Of a DNA stretch of 15,927 bases, positions 1 to 5,742 are shown piece after piece. The translations under genes were made by a program, and so were the position numbers. The stretch comes from JAQGMJ01 sp036271855. GTDB taxonomy: Bacteria; Pseudomonadota; Gammaproteobacteria; Burkholderiales; JAEUOS01. The notes below the pieces were generated by a model, which did not search any database, was not told the DNA's origin, and saw nothing but the letters and a program-made list of their open reading frames with translations. The DNA is taken from the NCBI GenBank assembly GCA_036271855.1, contig DATAZV010000458.1, positions 1-15,927 of the forward strand. The letters are read 5' to 3'. How positions within the stretch are numbered: the first letter of the stretch is position 1; the number at the start of each line of letters is the position of its first letter.

Positions 1-258
1 CTGTTCAAGTCCACCACCGTCGATGCCATCTTGCGCCTCTCCAAAGTGTTGCACCTGCCGCGGCCCCCGCCGCTTTTGCTGTCCTTCCTGCTACTGCCGC
101 TGCTGTCATCCCCCAAGGGGACTTCCTTCGGGGCGTTCCCGCGAAAGCGGGAATCCAGTTCGTACAACTTGCATCGCCTGGATTCCCGCGTTCGCGGGAA
201 TGACAGGGAAGCTGCGCCGCGTTTGCGCAGCCTGCGGCGCTTACTCTGCCTACTCTAC
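1..258. other. Left-edge region without assignable gene
   Basis: No protein could be assigned here. Frame 1 is open from the window edge and begins with a plausible protein-like stretch (LFKSTTVDAILRLSKVLHLP), so the end of a plus-strand gene may lie at the left edge. However, this frame stays open through a palindromic repeat and across the antisense of the DinB gene, so its openness is mostly a GC-content effect. Positions 103-206 are occupied by a MITE/REP-like element, listed separately. A threefold 9-bp tandem (TACTCTGCC, TACTCTACC, TACGCCGCC) at 242-268 overlaps the end of the DinB gene. Confidence 0.4.
103..206. repeat. MITE/REP-like palindromic element
   Basis: The outermost 7-mers are inverted repeats: CTGTCAT at 103-109 and ATGACAG at 200-206. 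Inside are a CCCC-AA-GGGG hairpin (111-120), the hairpin TTCCCGC-GAAA-GCGGGAA (136-153) and the near-perfect hairpin ATTCCCGCG-TT-CGCGGGAAT (182-201). GGAATCCAG (150-158) is also complementary to CTGGATTCC (178-186), so the whole can fold as a long cruciform. The TTCCCGCGAAAGCGGGAATCCAG type of sequence is a very common dispersed intergenic repeat in Proteobacteria (general knowledge). It sits about 50 bp past the stop of the DinB gene and may act as its transcription end. There is no ORF inside; mobilisation would have to be in trans. Confidence 0.7.
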
Positions 259-798
259 CTACGCCGCCATCGCAGCCGGCTTGCGCAAGGTCATCTCCGG
301 CGGCGCGTCGCGCAGGAACACCGGCAAATCGATGGTCGGTGCGCGATGCCCCGGCACCTGGAACATCAGTTCGCCGACAAAGCCGCGGTGATAAGTGTGG
401 TGGTTGACGATGTGCAGCATCATTTCGCCGCGCGTCAGCGTGCCCGGGCCGCCGTCGACGTATTTGAACTCCACCATCTCGTCATAGCTCGCATCGCTCA
501 TCGCGTCCGCATAGCTCATGTACCAGGCATTGATCTCGGCTTGCGCCGCGCGCAGCTCCGTCAGGGTCGGCACTTCCTTGGTGACGCGCGCGGTGTAGCC
601 ATGCGGCTTGTTCTCCAGGTGGCCCTTCCAGATGCGGTCGACGATCAAATTATGGTTGAGCGTGTGCAGCATGCCGCCGAAGCCCTTTTTTTCCATCGAT
701 GCGCCTTCCGGCAGCTTGGTCAGAGAGTCGAACATCTTTTCGTCGGCCCAGTGGTTGTAGCGGGTCAGCATGCGCAGGTTGTGCAACAGGGTGGTCAT
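259..798 (-). CDS. DinB-family protein
   Basis: A 179-residue protein of the DinB/YfiT-like superfamily, four-helix-bundle proteins that usually hold a divalent metal with three histidines; many are thiol S-transferases (bacillithiol or mycothiol types), and many proteobacterial members have no known reaction. The N-terminus MTTLLHNLRMLTRYNHWADE is the typical DinB opening (short helix ending in NxWA[DN]). The candidate metal ligands are H49 in LNHN and H133/H137 in the HxxxH motif of VNHHTYHRG. Length is normal for the family. The ATG at 798 is preceded by AGGAG with 9-nt spacing. No signal peptide or membrane segment, so cytoplasmic. It follows the substrate-binding protein gene on the same strand after 161 bp, probably as a separate unit. 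Family assignment is secure; substrate is unknown. Confidence 0.88.
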   Translation of the reverse strand: MTTLLHNLRMLTRYNHWADEKMFDSLTKLPEGASMEKKGFGGMLHTLNHNLIVDRIWKGHLENKPHGYTARVTKEVPTLTELRAAQAEINAWYMSYADAMSDASYDEMVEFKYVDGGPGTLTRGEMMLHIVNHHTYHRGFVGELMFQVPGHRAPTIDLPVFLRDAPPEMTLRKPAAMAA

Positions 799-922
799 GG
801 CTTTGGCTCCTGGATGGTTTTAGGGGTGCAGTGCCGGCTGCGGCAGCGCGAATTATGCGCCTACCGTGGCTGGCTGTCTGGACAGGCCGGCAGCCCCGCC
901 AGGGTGCCGCCGGCCGCCCACC

Positions 923-938
923 GCGCCCTTGCGGGCGC
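923..938 (-). terminator. Possible stem-loop after the binding-protein gene
   Basis: GCGCCC (923-928), loop TTGC, GGGCGC (933-938): a perfect 6-bp GC stem about 20 bp past the stop codon of the minus-strand binding-protein gene. There is no T-run after it on the minus strand, so it is at best a weak or Rho-assisted terminator. Reported because of its position only. Confidence 0.25.
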
Positions 939-959
939 CCCTACCACTCCCCCCAAGCA

Positions 960-1928
960 TCAGGTTTTCTTGCGCATCGCCTCGACGAACTTGGTGTCGA
1001 TGAAGGTCTTGTAGTCCGGCAGCGCGCGGATCTGCTTCATCTCCAGCATTTGCGAGCCGTAGTAGCGCGCGCGCTTGACCCAGTCGCCGTCCACGTCCCA
1101 GGTGAGCTCCACATTGGGCGCGGCCACTTCCACCGTGGCTTTCGGCTGCCCGAGTTTGGCCACCGTCATGTCGACAAAGGCGGCGCGGTTGCCCATCGCG
1201 TACTCGGTGGCCTTGCGGTGGATTTCCAGGAACACCTTGATCAGGTCAGGCTTGCCCTTGATGGTGTCGGCGTGGGTGGTCATCACCATGTTGAGGCCGC
1301 CGATCGGCGTCGTATAGGGGTATTCCAAAATCCTGCCGACGCCCTTGGCCAGGCTGATCGAGGGTCCCGGCTCGGCGCCGACATAGGCGTCGACATCGCC
1401 GCGCTCCAGCGTGGCGGCCATTTCGGAGAACGGCACGCGCACGGCGATGATGTCCTTCACCGTCATCTTTTCCATTTCCAGCCGGTTGAGGATCACCACT
1501 TCCTGCGTGCTGCCCGGCAGGATGGCGACCTTCTTGCCCTTCAGGTCCTTCAGCGTCTTGATGTCCGACTTGGCGCCGACCACAATCGCCATGCCCTTGT
1601 TGCATTGCGCGCCGATGATCACCACCGGCTCGCCCGCCGCGCCGCCCAGGGTGGCGGCGGCGATGCCGTAGGTGCCGAAGTCGACCGACTTGGTGACCAC
1701 CGCGTTCTTGCCATCGGTGGGCGTCTCATACGGGATCACCTCGATCTTGTAGCCGGCCGGGGTGAACTTCTCGTAGAAATAGGGCGTGATGGCGTGGATC
1801 AGTTTGAGCGTGCCGACCTTGATGACGATGGTGTCGGCGCCGAACACCCGCGCCGGCACGGCGGCCGCGAGGCCGGCGGTGACTGCGGCCCCCAGGGCGG
1901 AAGACAAGAACTTGCGGCGGCTTTGCAT
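960..1928 (-). CDS. ABC transporter substrate-binding protein (NrtA/SsuA/TauA-like), Tat-exported
   Basis: A 322-residue periplasmic binding protein of the NMT1/THI5-like, SsuA/TauA/NrtA group, which bind nitrate, sulfonates, taurine, or thiamine-precursor-like molecules and pass them to an ABC importer. The N-terminus MQSRRKFLSSALG carries the twin-arginine motif SRRKFL followed by a hydrophobic stretch and an A-rich cleavage region ending near VFGA-D31, so export is likely by Tat. The body shows typical features: KTLKDLKGKKVAILPGS (SsuA-type hinge strand), then LERGDVDAYVGAEP. The ATG at 1928 is chosen because AAGGAG lies 8 nt upstream and the Tat motif begins right after; upstream in-frame codons give an untypical extension. 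No permease or ATPase gene lies next to it, so it is an orphan and its ligand cannot be read from context. Confidence 0.88.
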   Translation of the reverse strand: MQSRRKFLSSALGAAVTAGLAAAVPARVFGADTIVIKVGTLKLIHAITPYFYEKFTPAGYKIEVIPYETPTDGKNAVVTKSVDFGTYGIAAATLGGAAGEPVVIIGAQCNKGMAIVVGAKSDIKTLKDLKGKKVAILPGSTQEVVILNRLEMEKMTVKDIIAVRVPFSEMAATLERGDVDAYVGAEPGPSISLAKGVGRILEYPYTTPIGGLNMVMTTHADTIKGKPDLIKVFLEIHRKATEYAMGNRAAFVDMTVAKLGQPKATVEVAAPNVELTWDVDGDWVKRARYYGSQMLEMKQIRALPDYKTFIDTKFVEAMRKKT

Positions 1929-2047
1929 CAGGCGACTCCTTCGACTTGGGTGACGACCGCCGGCCCGGCAACACTGCCGGACCGGCGAGCGGGGGAACGG
2001 TGAAACGCAGCCACGTTTACGCCGTGACCATGGATAAAGCAAACCAC

Positions 2048-2076
2048 ATACCAACTTGCATACAAGATATCCACAA
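2048..2076 (-). promoter_or_regulatory. Candidate promoter/operator for the binding-protein gene
   Basis: On the minus strand TTGTGG (2071-2076) and TGGTAT (2048-2053) are separated by 17 bp; the -10 is a poor match (3 of 6). Inside the spacer is CTTGCATACAAG (2055-2066), palindromic except for the central pair. It resembles the TTGTATACAA-type sites bound by FCD-class GntR regulators (established for that family); the assignment here is inference. It lies about 120 bp upstream of the ATG at 1928. Confidence 0.35.
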
Positions 2077-2104
2077 CCCGGTTTTCAGAGCAAACCAGGC
2101 CGGT

Positions 2105-2113
2105 TTATCCACA
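2105..2113 (+). promoter_or_regulatory. Consensus DnaA box (TTATCCACA)
   Basis: TTATCCACA is an exact match to the bacterial DnaA-box consensus. A one-mismatch copy ATATCCACA is at 2067-2075 and a two-mismatch inverted copy at 2029-2037; the three starts are exactly 38 bp apart. No dnaA, dnaN, parAB or DNA unwinding element is nearby, so a replication origin is not claimed. A DnaA-titration or DnaA-regulated promoter role is possible; chance cannot be excluded. Confidence 0.3.
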
Positions 2114-2378
2114 AAATCATCAGGCTGCCGGGCAACCGGCGCACAAAGCAGGTGCGCCCTGATGCTGATTCAGCCTTCAACTGGTGCCGGGCTGCCGCAG
2201 CCCGGCGCGCCCTTTCCCGAATGAGCATGGTTCTGCAAGAGGCGCGCCATGTGGGCGGCCGCCAACGGAATGCCGGGAGGGACGCAAATGAAGGCGCAAT
2301 GAGGAGCGCAAGCTCAGGCCCGCTCAGGGCGTGGCGGCGCGCGGCCCACGAATCGCCCTTGGGGCCAGCGGTGCGCCT

Positions 2379-2405
2379 GCGCCGTAGGCGCCGTAAGCCC
2401 CGTAG
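2379..2405. repeat. Three tandem 9-bp units
   Basis: GCGCCGTAG, GCGCCGTAA and GCCCCGTAG follow each other without gaps. Read on the minus strand they would encode alternating Ala-Tyr-Gly residues, but the open frame there has no support as a gene. Likely slippage-derived. Confidence 0.55.
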
Positions 2406-2495
2406 GCCGATGCCGACGCGGCCCTAGCGTACCCGCCTATATTTTGCCGGCGCGCCTTGCGCGTATAGTGGGCCTCCGCTTGATTGGAGACAAAC

Positions 2496-2672
2496 ATGAC
2501 AGACACCCTGCAAACACCGGGTCCACTGGACCACTCACGCATCAACCTGGCGGAAACCGAGGAGCGCCGTTACTGGGCCGAGAAATTCGGCGTCACCGAA
2601 GAACGCCTGCGCGAAACCGTGCAGCAGGTCGGCGCCGCCGCCGAAGCGGTGCGCAGCGAACTGGAAAAATAA
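2496..2672 (+). CDS. DUF3606 domain protein
   Basis: A 58-residue protein matching DUF3606, a small family common in Burkholderiales and Sphingomonads and of unknown function. The typical pattern is visible: a short N-terminal linker, then a polar start (DHSRINLAETEERRYWAEKF) and a helix-turn segment GVTEERLRETVQQVGAAAEAVRSELEK where members usually have a GVSeeeLraAV-like helix. It is the whole domain and nothing else. The ATG at 2496 is used because TTGGAGA lies 5 nt upstream; an in-frame TTG at 2484 is part of that ribosome binding site. TATAGT at 2464-2469 is a possible -10. Probably cotranscribed with the small gene 48 bp downstream. Cytoplasmic; function unknown. Confidence 0.82.
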   Translation: MTDTLQTPGPLDHSRINLAETEERRYWAEKFGVTEERLRETVQQVGAAAEAVRSELEK

Positions 2673-2720
2673 GAAACGCAGGAAAGCACAGGGAGCAGCC
2701 CCCACCTCAAAGGGCGCGCG

Positions 2721-2951
2721 ATGAACCACAGCGTACTGGAGTCCACCGTCGAGGCCGAAAAGGCCGTCGAACACCTGCTCACCCCGGTGCAGCGCCGCGC
2801 CGTCCAGCGCGACCGCCAGCGCCGCCTGGCGCGCCTGCTGCTGCTCGATGTCGCCGAGTCCGGCAGCACGGGCCTGGAGTTGCGGCAAGGGCCTTACGAA
2901 CTGATCGTGCGCCCGACCGGGCCGGAAAACGGCAGCGCGCCGGACGCCTGA
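2721..2951 (+). CDS. Small hypothetical protein
   Basis: A 76-residue protein that I do not recognise. Residues 8-45 are predicted helical and highly charged (TVEAEKAVEHL..., then VQRDRQRRLARLLLLD), followed by a short beta-like tail (GLELRQGPYELIVRPTG). No cysteines, signal peptide or membrane span. Support for being a gene comes from AAGGG 7 nt before the ATG and from the position 48 bp behind the DUF3606 gene on the same strand, suggesting a two-gene unit. A longer overlapping frame is open here but has arginine/proline-rich composition typical of a shadow frame. Confidence 0.55.
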   Translation: MNHSVLESTVEAEKAVEHLLTPVQRRAVQRDRQRRLARLLLLDVAESGSTGLELRQGPYELIVRPTGPENGSAPDA

Positions 2952-3012
2952 GCGCATGGCACGAACGCAGGCCGCGCCGCCTGCGCAGCGCGATCCACCC
3001 CGGAAATTGCCC

Positions 3013-3033
3013 GCGCCGCCAGGACGGCGGCGC
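3013..3033. terminator. GC stem-loop between convergent genes
   Basis: GCGCCGCC (3013-3020), loop AGGAC, GGCGGCGC (3026-3033): a perfect 8-bp stem in the 126-bp gap between the plus-strand small gene (stop 2951) and the minus-strand gene ending at 3078. The position suits a bidirectional terminator, although neither side has a T-run. Confidence 0.35.
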
Positions 3034-3077
3034 ACCACCTTGCCCGGACGGCAACGTGCCATCGCCCTGCCGGCGCC

Positions 3078-3380
3078 CTACTGGCGCGCGGCGGCAACCT
3101 CGCGGCGCGCTTCGGGCGCGGCGAACTCTTCCAGCATTTCCACGCCGGAGACTTCGAACACGCATTTGAGCGCCGCCGACCAGCGGCCGCGCAAACGCAC
3201 GCGGTCGCCTTCGCGCACCACGGGCAACTCGGCCGCGGCTGGCTGCCCGGCCGGCGCCGGCGCGGCGAAACACAAATAGCGCTGCCCGTCGTTGCCGAGA
3301 ATATCGAAGGTGAAGCGCACGCCGTCCGGCTCGAACGGCACCACCACGCCTTCCAGGATGAGAGTGGGACGGGGATTCAT
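3078..3380 (-). CDS. Hypothetical protein, possibly OB-fold-like
   Basis: A 100-residue protein of unrecognised family. The sequence is rich in predicted beta strands (TLILEGVVVPF, VRFTFDIL, QRYLCFAAP, then VREGDRVRLRGRW, KCVFEVSGVEML), and the EGDRVRLRGRW strand followed by a closing strand resembles an OB-fold small-molecule or nucleic-acid binding barrel; this is a structural guess. The C-terminal 15 residues are charged. The ATG at 3380 has AAAGGGG 7 nt upstream; longer in-frame extensions lack one. It is downstream of the DUF3761-like gene on the same strand with a 122-bp gap. No export signal. Confidence 0.65.
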   Translation of the reverse strand: MNPRPTLILEGVVVPFEPDGVRFTFDILGNDGQRYLCFAAPAPAGQPAAAELPVVREGDRVRLRGRWSAALKCVFEVSGVEMLEEFAAPEARREVAAARQ

Positions 3381-3502
3381 CTCAAGCCCCTTTGGTATTT
3401 TTAGTGGGATCGTGCTGTGGTTCGACCGGTGGGTGCCGTCGCGCATGGCGGCGGCAGAATTGGCGCTCAACTGCCCTTGACCACCGGCCTTAATCATCGG
3501 CC

Positions 3503-3856
3503 TTAACCGGCGATGGTCTCCGGATTACGCAGCGGCCCCGGGCTGAACCAGTGGTCGACGCCGCCGTGATACACGCAGGCTTCCAGCGGGTCGCGGCTGC
3601 GGCTGGTGGTGGTGTCGCTGCACATCGCGGTGCTGCCCCGGTTGACGTCGCCGGCGATCGGCGGGCGGCCGTCGGCCAGGCCGCGCACCAGGCGGTCCTG
3701 CTCCTGCGGCGTCAGCTCGCGCATCACCGGCGGCGGGCCGGGCGGCAGCACGTCGGCGGAAGGGTAAGGGCTCTCCGCCGCCACGCTGGGCAGCGGCGCC
3801 AAGGCGCAGCCGCAGGCCAGGGCGGCAAGGAGGGCGGAAATCTTCACTGCTTTCAT
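3503..3856 (-). CDS. Secreted DUF3761-like protein
   Basis: A 117-residue protein with a classical signal peptide (MKAVKISALLAALACGCALA, cleavage probably near VAA-ES at residue 27). A proline-rich stretch follows. The C-terminal part has the pattern STAMCSDTTTSRSRDPLEAC...YHGGVDHWF, which matches the DUF3761 signature (STA.C.DG..S.S....G.C..HGGV..W): two conserved cysteines likely form a disulfide, followed by HGGV and Trp. The function of DUF3761 is unknown; members are small secreted proteins, sometimes fused to SH3-like domains. The ATG at 3856 is preceded by GGAGAAAG. An inverted repeat GTGAAA-N13-TTTCAC (3874-3898) lies just upstream. Family assignment is by remembered pattern and should be taken as probable. 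Confidence 0.72.
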   Translation of the reverse strand: MKAVKISALLAALACGCALAPLPSVAAESPYPSADVLPPGPPPVMRELTPQEQDRLVRGLADGRPPIAGDVNRGSTAMCSDTTTSRSRDPLEACVYHGGVDHWFSPGPLRNPETIAG

Positions 3857-4067
3857 GGTCTTTCTCCATACAGGTGAAAGTGCAATGCATCATTTCACGC
3901 CGGGCGCGCCGCCACTGTCGGCCCGGGACCAAAAGCTTGTAGGACAAGGCCGATGAAGGATCAGCAGCCGTCGATACAGGGCGCAGGCACAGGCCGCGCC
4001 GCCTCATGCCCCACGCCGCCAGCGGACCATCGCGGCGGACAACTTCCGGGTTAGGATAGCTCTCCCA

Positions 4068-4424
4068 ATGAAACTTCCCTTCACCCAAAAAACCCTGCCC
4101 TGGCTCATCGCCGTCCCGCTGCTCGCCGCGCTGGCCTACCTCGGCTGGGCGTTTTACGCGGAATACGAAGCGGCGCAAAAAGCCCAGGCCTTTTGCGCCG
4201 GCATCAAGCCCGGCGACCCGGAAAGCCAGCTAGCCCAGCGCGCGATCGCCGCCGGCGCGACGGCCGAAAGAATCCGCTGGGTGCAGCCGCTGATCGGCCC
4301 GCGCTGGATGGCCGCCCCCTTCAACAGCAGCGTGCCCTGGCGCCAGCGCCTGATGCGCCATGTATGCGCCGTGACGGTGGAAAACGGCCAGGCGCGCGAG
4401 GCGCGCTATGAGCGCGCCGAATAA
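4068..4424 (+). CDS. Small membrane-anchored hypothetical protein
   Basis: A 118-residue protein with one N-terminal hydrophobic segment (about residues 10-32, LPWLIAVPLLAALAYLGWAFYA) preceded by lysines, giving an N-in anchor with the rest in the periplasm. The soluble part (residues 33-118) contains two cysteines (C43 and one near residue 99, RHVCAVTV) that could pair. A GIKPGDPESQL motif resembles the start of SmpA/BamE-like or similar small periplasmic domains, but I cannot assign a family. AGGA lies about 11 nt before the ATG. It ends 7 bp from the convergent cadR-like gene. The unrelated neighbours do not suggest a role. Confidence 0.68.
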   Translation: MKLPFTQKTLPWLIAVPLLAALAYLGWAFYAEYEAAQKAQAFCAGIKPGDPESQLAQRAIAAGATAERIRWVQPLIGPRWMAAPFNSSVPWRQRLMRHVCAVTVENGQAREARYERAE

Positions 4425-4431
4425 GCAGCGT

Positions 4432-4908
4432 TTATTTCCCCCGCCGGTGCGCGCCCGCCGCACCCTTCACATGACTCGCCGCTTTCACCACCGGCTTCGC
4501 ATCGGGCTGCGCCAGTTCCTGCAATATCGCGCAGTCGCGCGCCTTGCGGATTTTCTTGCATTGCGCGCGCAGGCTGCGCAATTGCGCTTCCAGGCCCTGC
4601 AGTTCGGCGATGCGCGTGGCGACATGGGCGATGTGTTCGTCCAGCAGGGTATTGACGCATTCGCAGTTGGCCTCCGGCTGGCTCTTGAAAAGCAGCAGGT
4701 CGCGGATCTCGTCCTGCGCCATGTCCAGCGCGCGGCAGCGGCGGATAAAGGCGAGTTGCTCCAGGTGCGCCTGGCTGTAGGCGCGGTAGCCATTTTGGGT
4801 GCGCGCCGGGCCGGGCAACAGGCCGGCCTTTTCGTAGTAGCGGATGGTCTCGATCTCCACGCCGGTGGCACGGCCGAGTTCCCCTATGCGCATGGTGGTT
4901 TCCATCAT
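4432..4908 (-). CDS. cadR: Cd(II)/Pb(II)-responsive MerR-family regulator
   Basis: A 158-residue MerR-family activator of the CadR/PbrR branch. The N-terminal winged HTH is complete (MRIGELGRATGVEIETIRYYE, then RTQNGYRAYS), followed by the dimerisation helix and a metal loop. Cysteines C82 and C84 (NCECVNTLLDEHIAHV), C117 and C126 correspond to the Cys pattern used by CadR/PbrR to bind Cd or Pb; the DEHIAHV signature is typical of this branch. ATG codons occur at 4908, 4905 and 4893; GGAG fits best with 4905 (5-nt spacing), while 4893 gives the usual family N-terminus. It is divergent from the CDF-like exporter and shares its operator. The C-terminal tail (about residues 136-158) is A/K/H-rich, as in many CadR proteins. 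CadR versus PbrR versus ZntR cannot be fully separated from sequence alone. Confidence 0.88.
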   Translation of the reverse strand: MMETTMRIGELGRATGVEIETIRYYEKAGLLPGPARTQNGYRAYSQAHLEQLAFIRRCRALDMAQDEIRDLLLFKSQPEANCECVNTLLDEHIAHVATRIAELQGLEAQLRSLRAQCKKIRKARDCAILQELAQPDAKPVVKAASHVKGAAGAHRRGK

Positions 4909-4944
4909 TGCTCCATTGATTCGCAGACCAGCCCATGATACCCC

Positions 4945-4975
4945 TTGACCCTGGAGCGGCTACAGGGTGTGTAAT
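4945..4975 (+). promoter_or_regulatory. MerR-type promoter/operator of the CDF exporter gene
   Basis: TTGACC (-35, 4945-4950) and TGTAAT (-10, 4970-4975) are separated by 19 bp, the overlong spacer typical of MerR-activated promoters. The spacer region holds a dyad from 4948 to 4968 with arms ACCCTG and CAGGGT and inner AGC/GCT, nearly the known CadR/PbrR operator. When metal binds, CadR untwists this DNA and switches on the exporter gene; it also covers the upstream region of its own gene. Confidence 0.9.
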
Positions 4976-5017
4976 GGCTGCCTGAGTCGCACAAGCCTCA
5001 CCGGAAGGAGCCTCGCC

Positions 5018-5707
5018 ATGTCCGCCTGCTGTTCAAGCTGCACCCCCGAGACCAGCGTCAACCCGCGCTTTCGCCGCGCCCTCTGGGTGGCGCTGGTGAT
5101 CAACGCGCTGATGTTCGCGGTGGAAATCGGCGGCGGCCTGAAGTCGGGCTCGGTGTCGCTGCTGGCCGACGCGGTGGACTTCGGCGGCGACGCCGCCAAC
5201 TACGCTCTATCGCTGGCGGTGCTGTCGATGGCCCTGGCCTGGCGCGCCCGCGCCGCCCTCATCAAGGGCGCCTCGATGGCCCTGTTCGGCTGCCTGGTGC
5301 TGGGCAAGACCCTGTGGGCCGCGTTTGCCGGCGTGGCGCCGGAGGCGCTGACCATGGGCGTGATTGCGGTGGCCGGGCTTGCCGCCAATTGCGGCGTGGC
5401 GCTGCTGCTCTATGCCTTTCGCGACGGCGACGCCAACATGCGCTCGGTGTGGCTGTGCAGCCGCAACGACGCCCTCGGCAACCTGGCGGTGATGGCAGCG
5501 GCCGCCGGGGTGTTCGGCACCGGTAGCGCCTGGCCCGACTTGGGCGTGGCGGTGGCGATGGCGGCGCTGGCATTGCACTCCGGCGTATCGGTGCTGCGCC
5601 AGGCACGCCGCGAACTGACGCAGGTTGCCGTGCCGCTGCCGCCAGCAGCCCCCGCAGCCATCAAATTCATCCCGCGCCCGCCGCGCCCCAAGCGCGAAGC
5701 CGCCTAG
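5018..5707 (+). CDS. CDF-like cation efflux protein
   Basis: A 229-residue inner-membrane protein with about six hydrophobic segments, a short version of the cation diffusion facilitator family lacking the usual cytoplasmic C-terminal domain. It begins with a Cys cluster (MSACCSSC; C4, C5, C8) that could deliver thiophilic metals. The segment SVSLLADAVDFGGDAANY aligns with the TM2 metal site of YiiP (D45/D49), giving D54 and D58. The TM5 site, HxxxD in YiiP, reads CSRND here: C147 and D151. The tail is proline/lysine-rich (PRPPRPKREAA). The ATG at 5018 has GGAAGGAG 7 nt upstream; an upstream in-frame start would sit inside the operator. Regulated by the divergent CadR-like protein, so export of Cd, Pb or Zn is likely; the exact metal is inferred. 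Confidence 0.87.
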   Translation: MSACCSSCTPETSVNPRFRRALWVALVINALMFAVEIGGGLKSGSVSLLADAVDFGGDAANYALSLAVLSMALAWRARAALIKGASMALFGCLVLGKTLWAAFAGVAPEALTMGVIAVAGLAANCGVALLLYAFRDGDANMRSVWLCSRNDALGNLAVMAAAAGVFGTGSAWPDLGVAVAMAALALHSGVSVLRQARRELTQVAVPLPPAAPAAIKFIPRPPRPKREAA

Positions 5708-5742
5708 TCCGGCGCGTGCCCGACGAACAGCCGCGCGGGCGC

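Larger units (their letters stand above)
1929..2495. other. 567-bp intergenic region with operator and DnaA-box-like sites
   Basis: Separates the divergent binding-protein gene (-) and DUF3606 gene (+). The left part (about 2025-2120) is AT-richer and holds a near-palindrome CTTGCATACAAG, a consensus DnaA box and two degenerate copies, plus a candidate minus-strand promoter. The right part is GC-rich and holds three tandem 9-bp units (GCGCCGTAG, GCGCCGTAA, GCCCCGTAG; 2379-2405) and a 6-bp hairpin (2373-2391). Open frames across it have no recognisable protein content and no convincing ribosome binding site. Confidence 0.5.

Noticed and set aside
699..2003. A 434-codon plus-strand frame opposite the substrate-binding protein
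   Set aside because: Antisense to a gene with a Tat signal, good ribosome binding site and family motifs; His/Arg-rich composition.
2029..2113. Replication origin
   Set aside because: One consensus and two degenerate DnaA boxes only; no dnaA, dnaN, rep or par genes and no AT-rich unwinding region next to them.
2444..3169. A 241-codon plus-strand frame over the DUF3606 and small-protein genes
   Set aside because: Arg/Pro-rich, no start signal, and two shorter frames inside have ribosome binding sites and one has a known domain.
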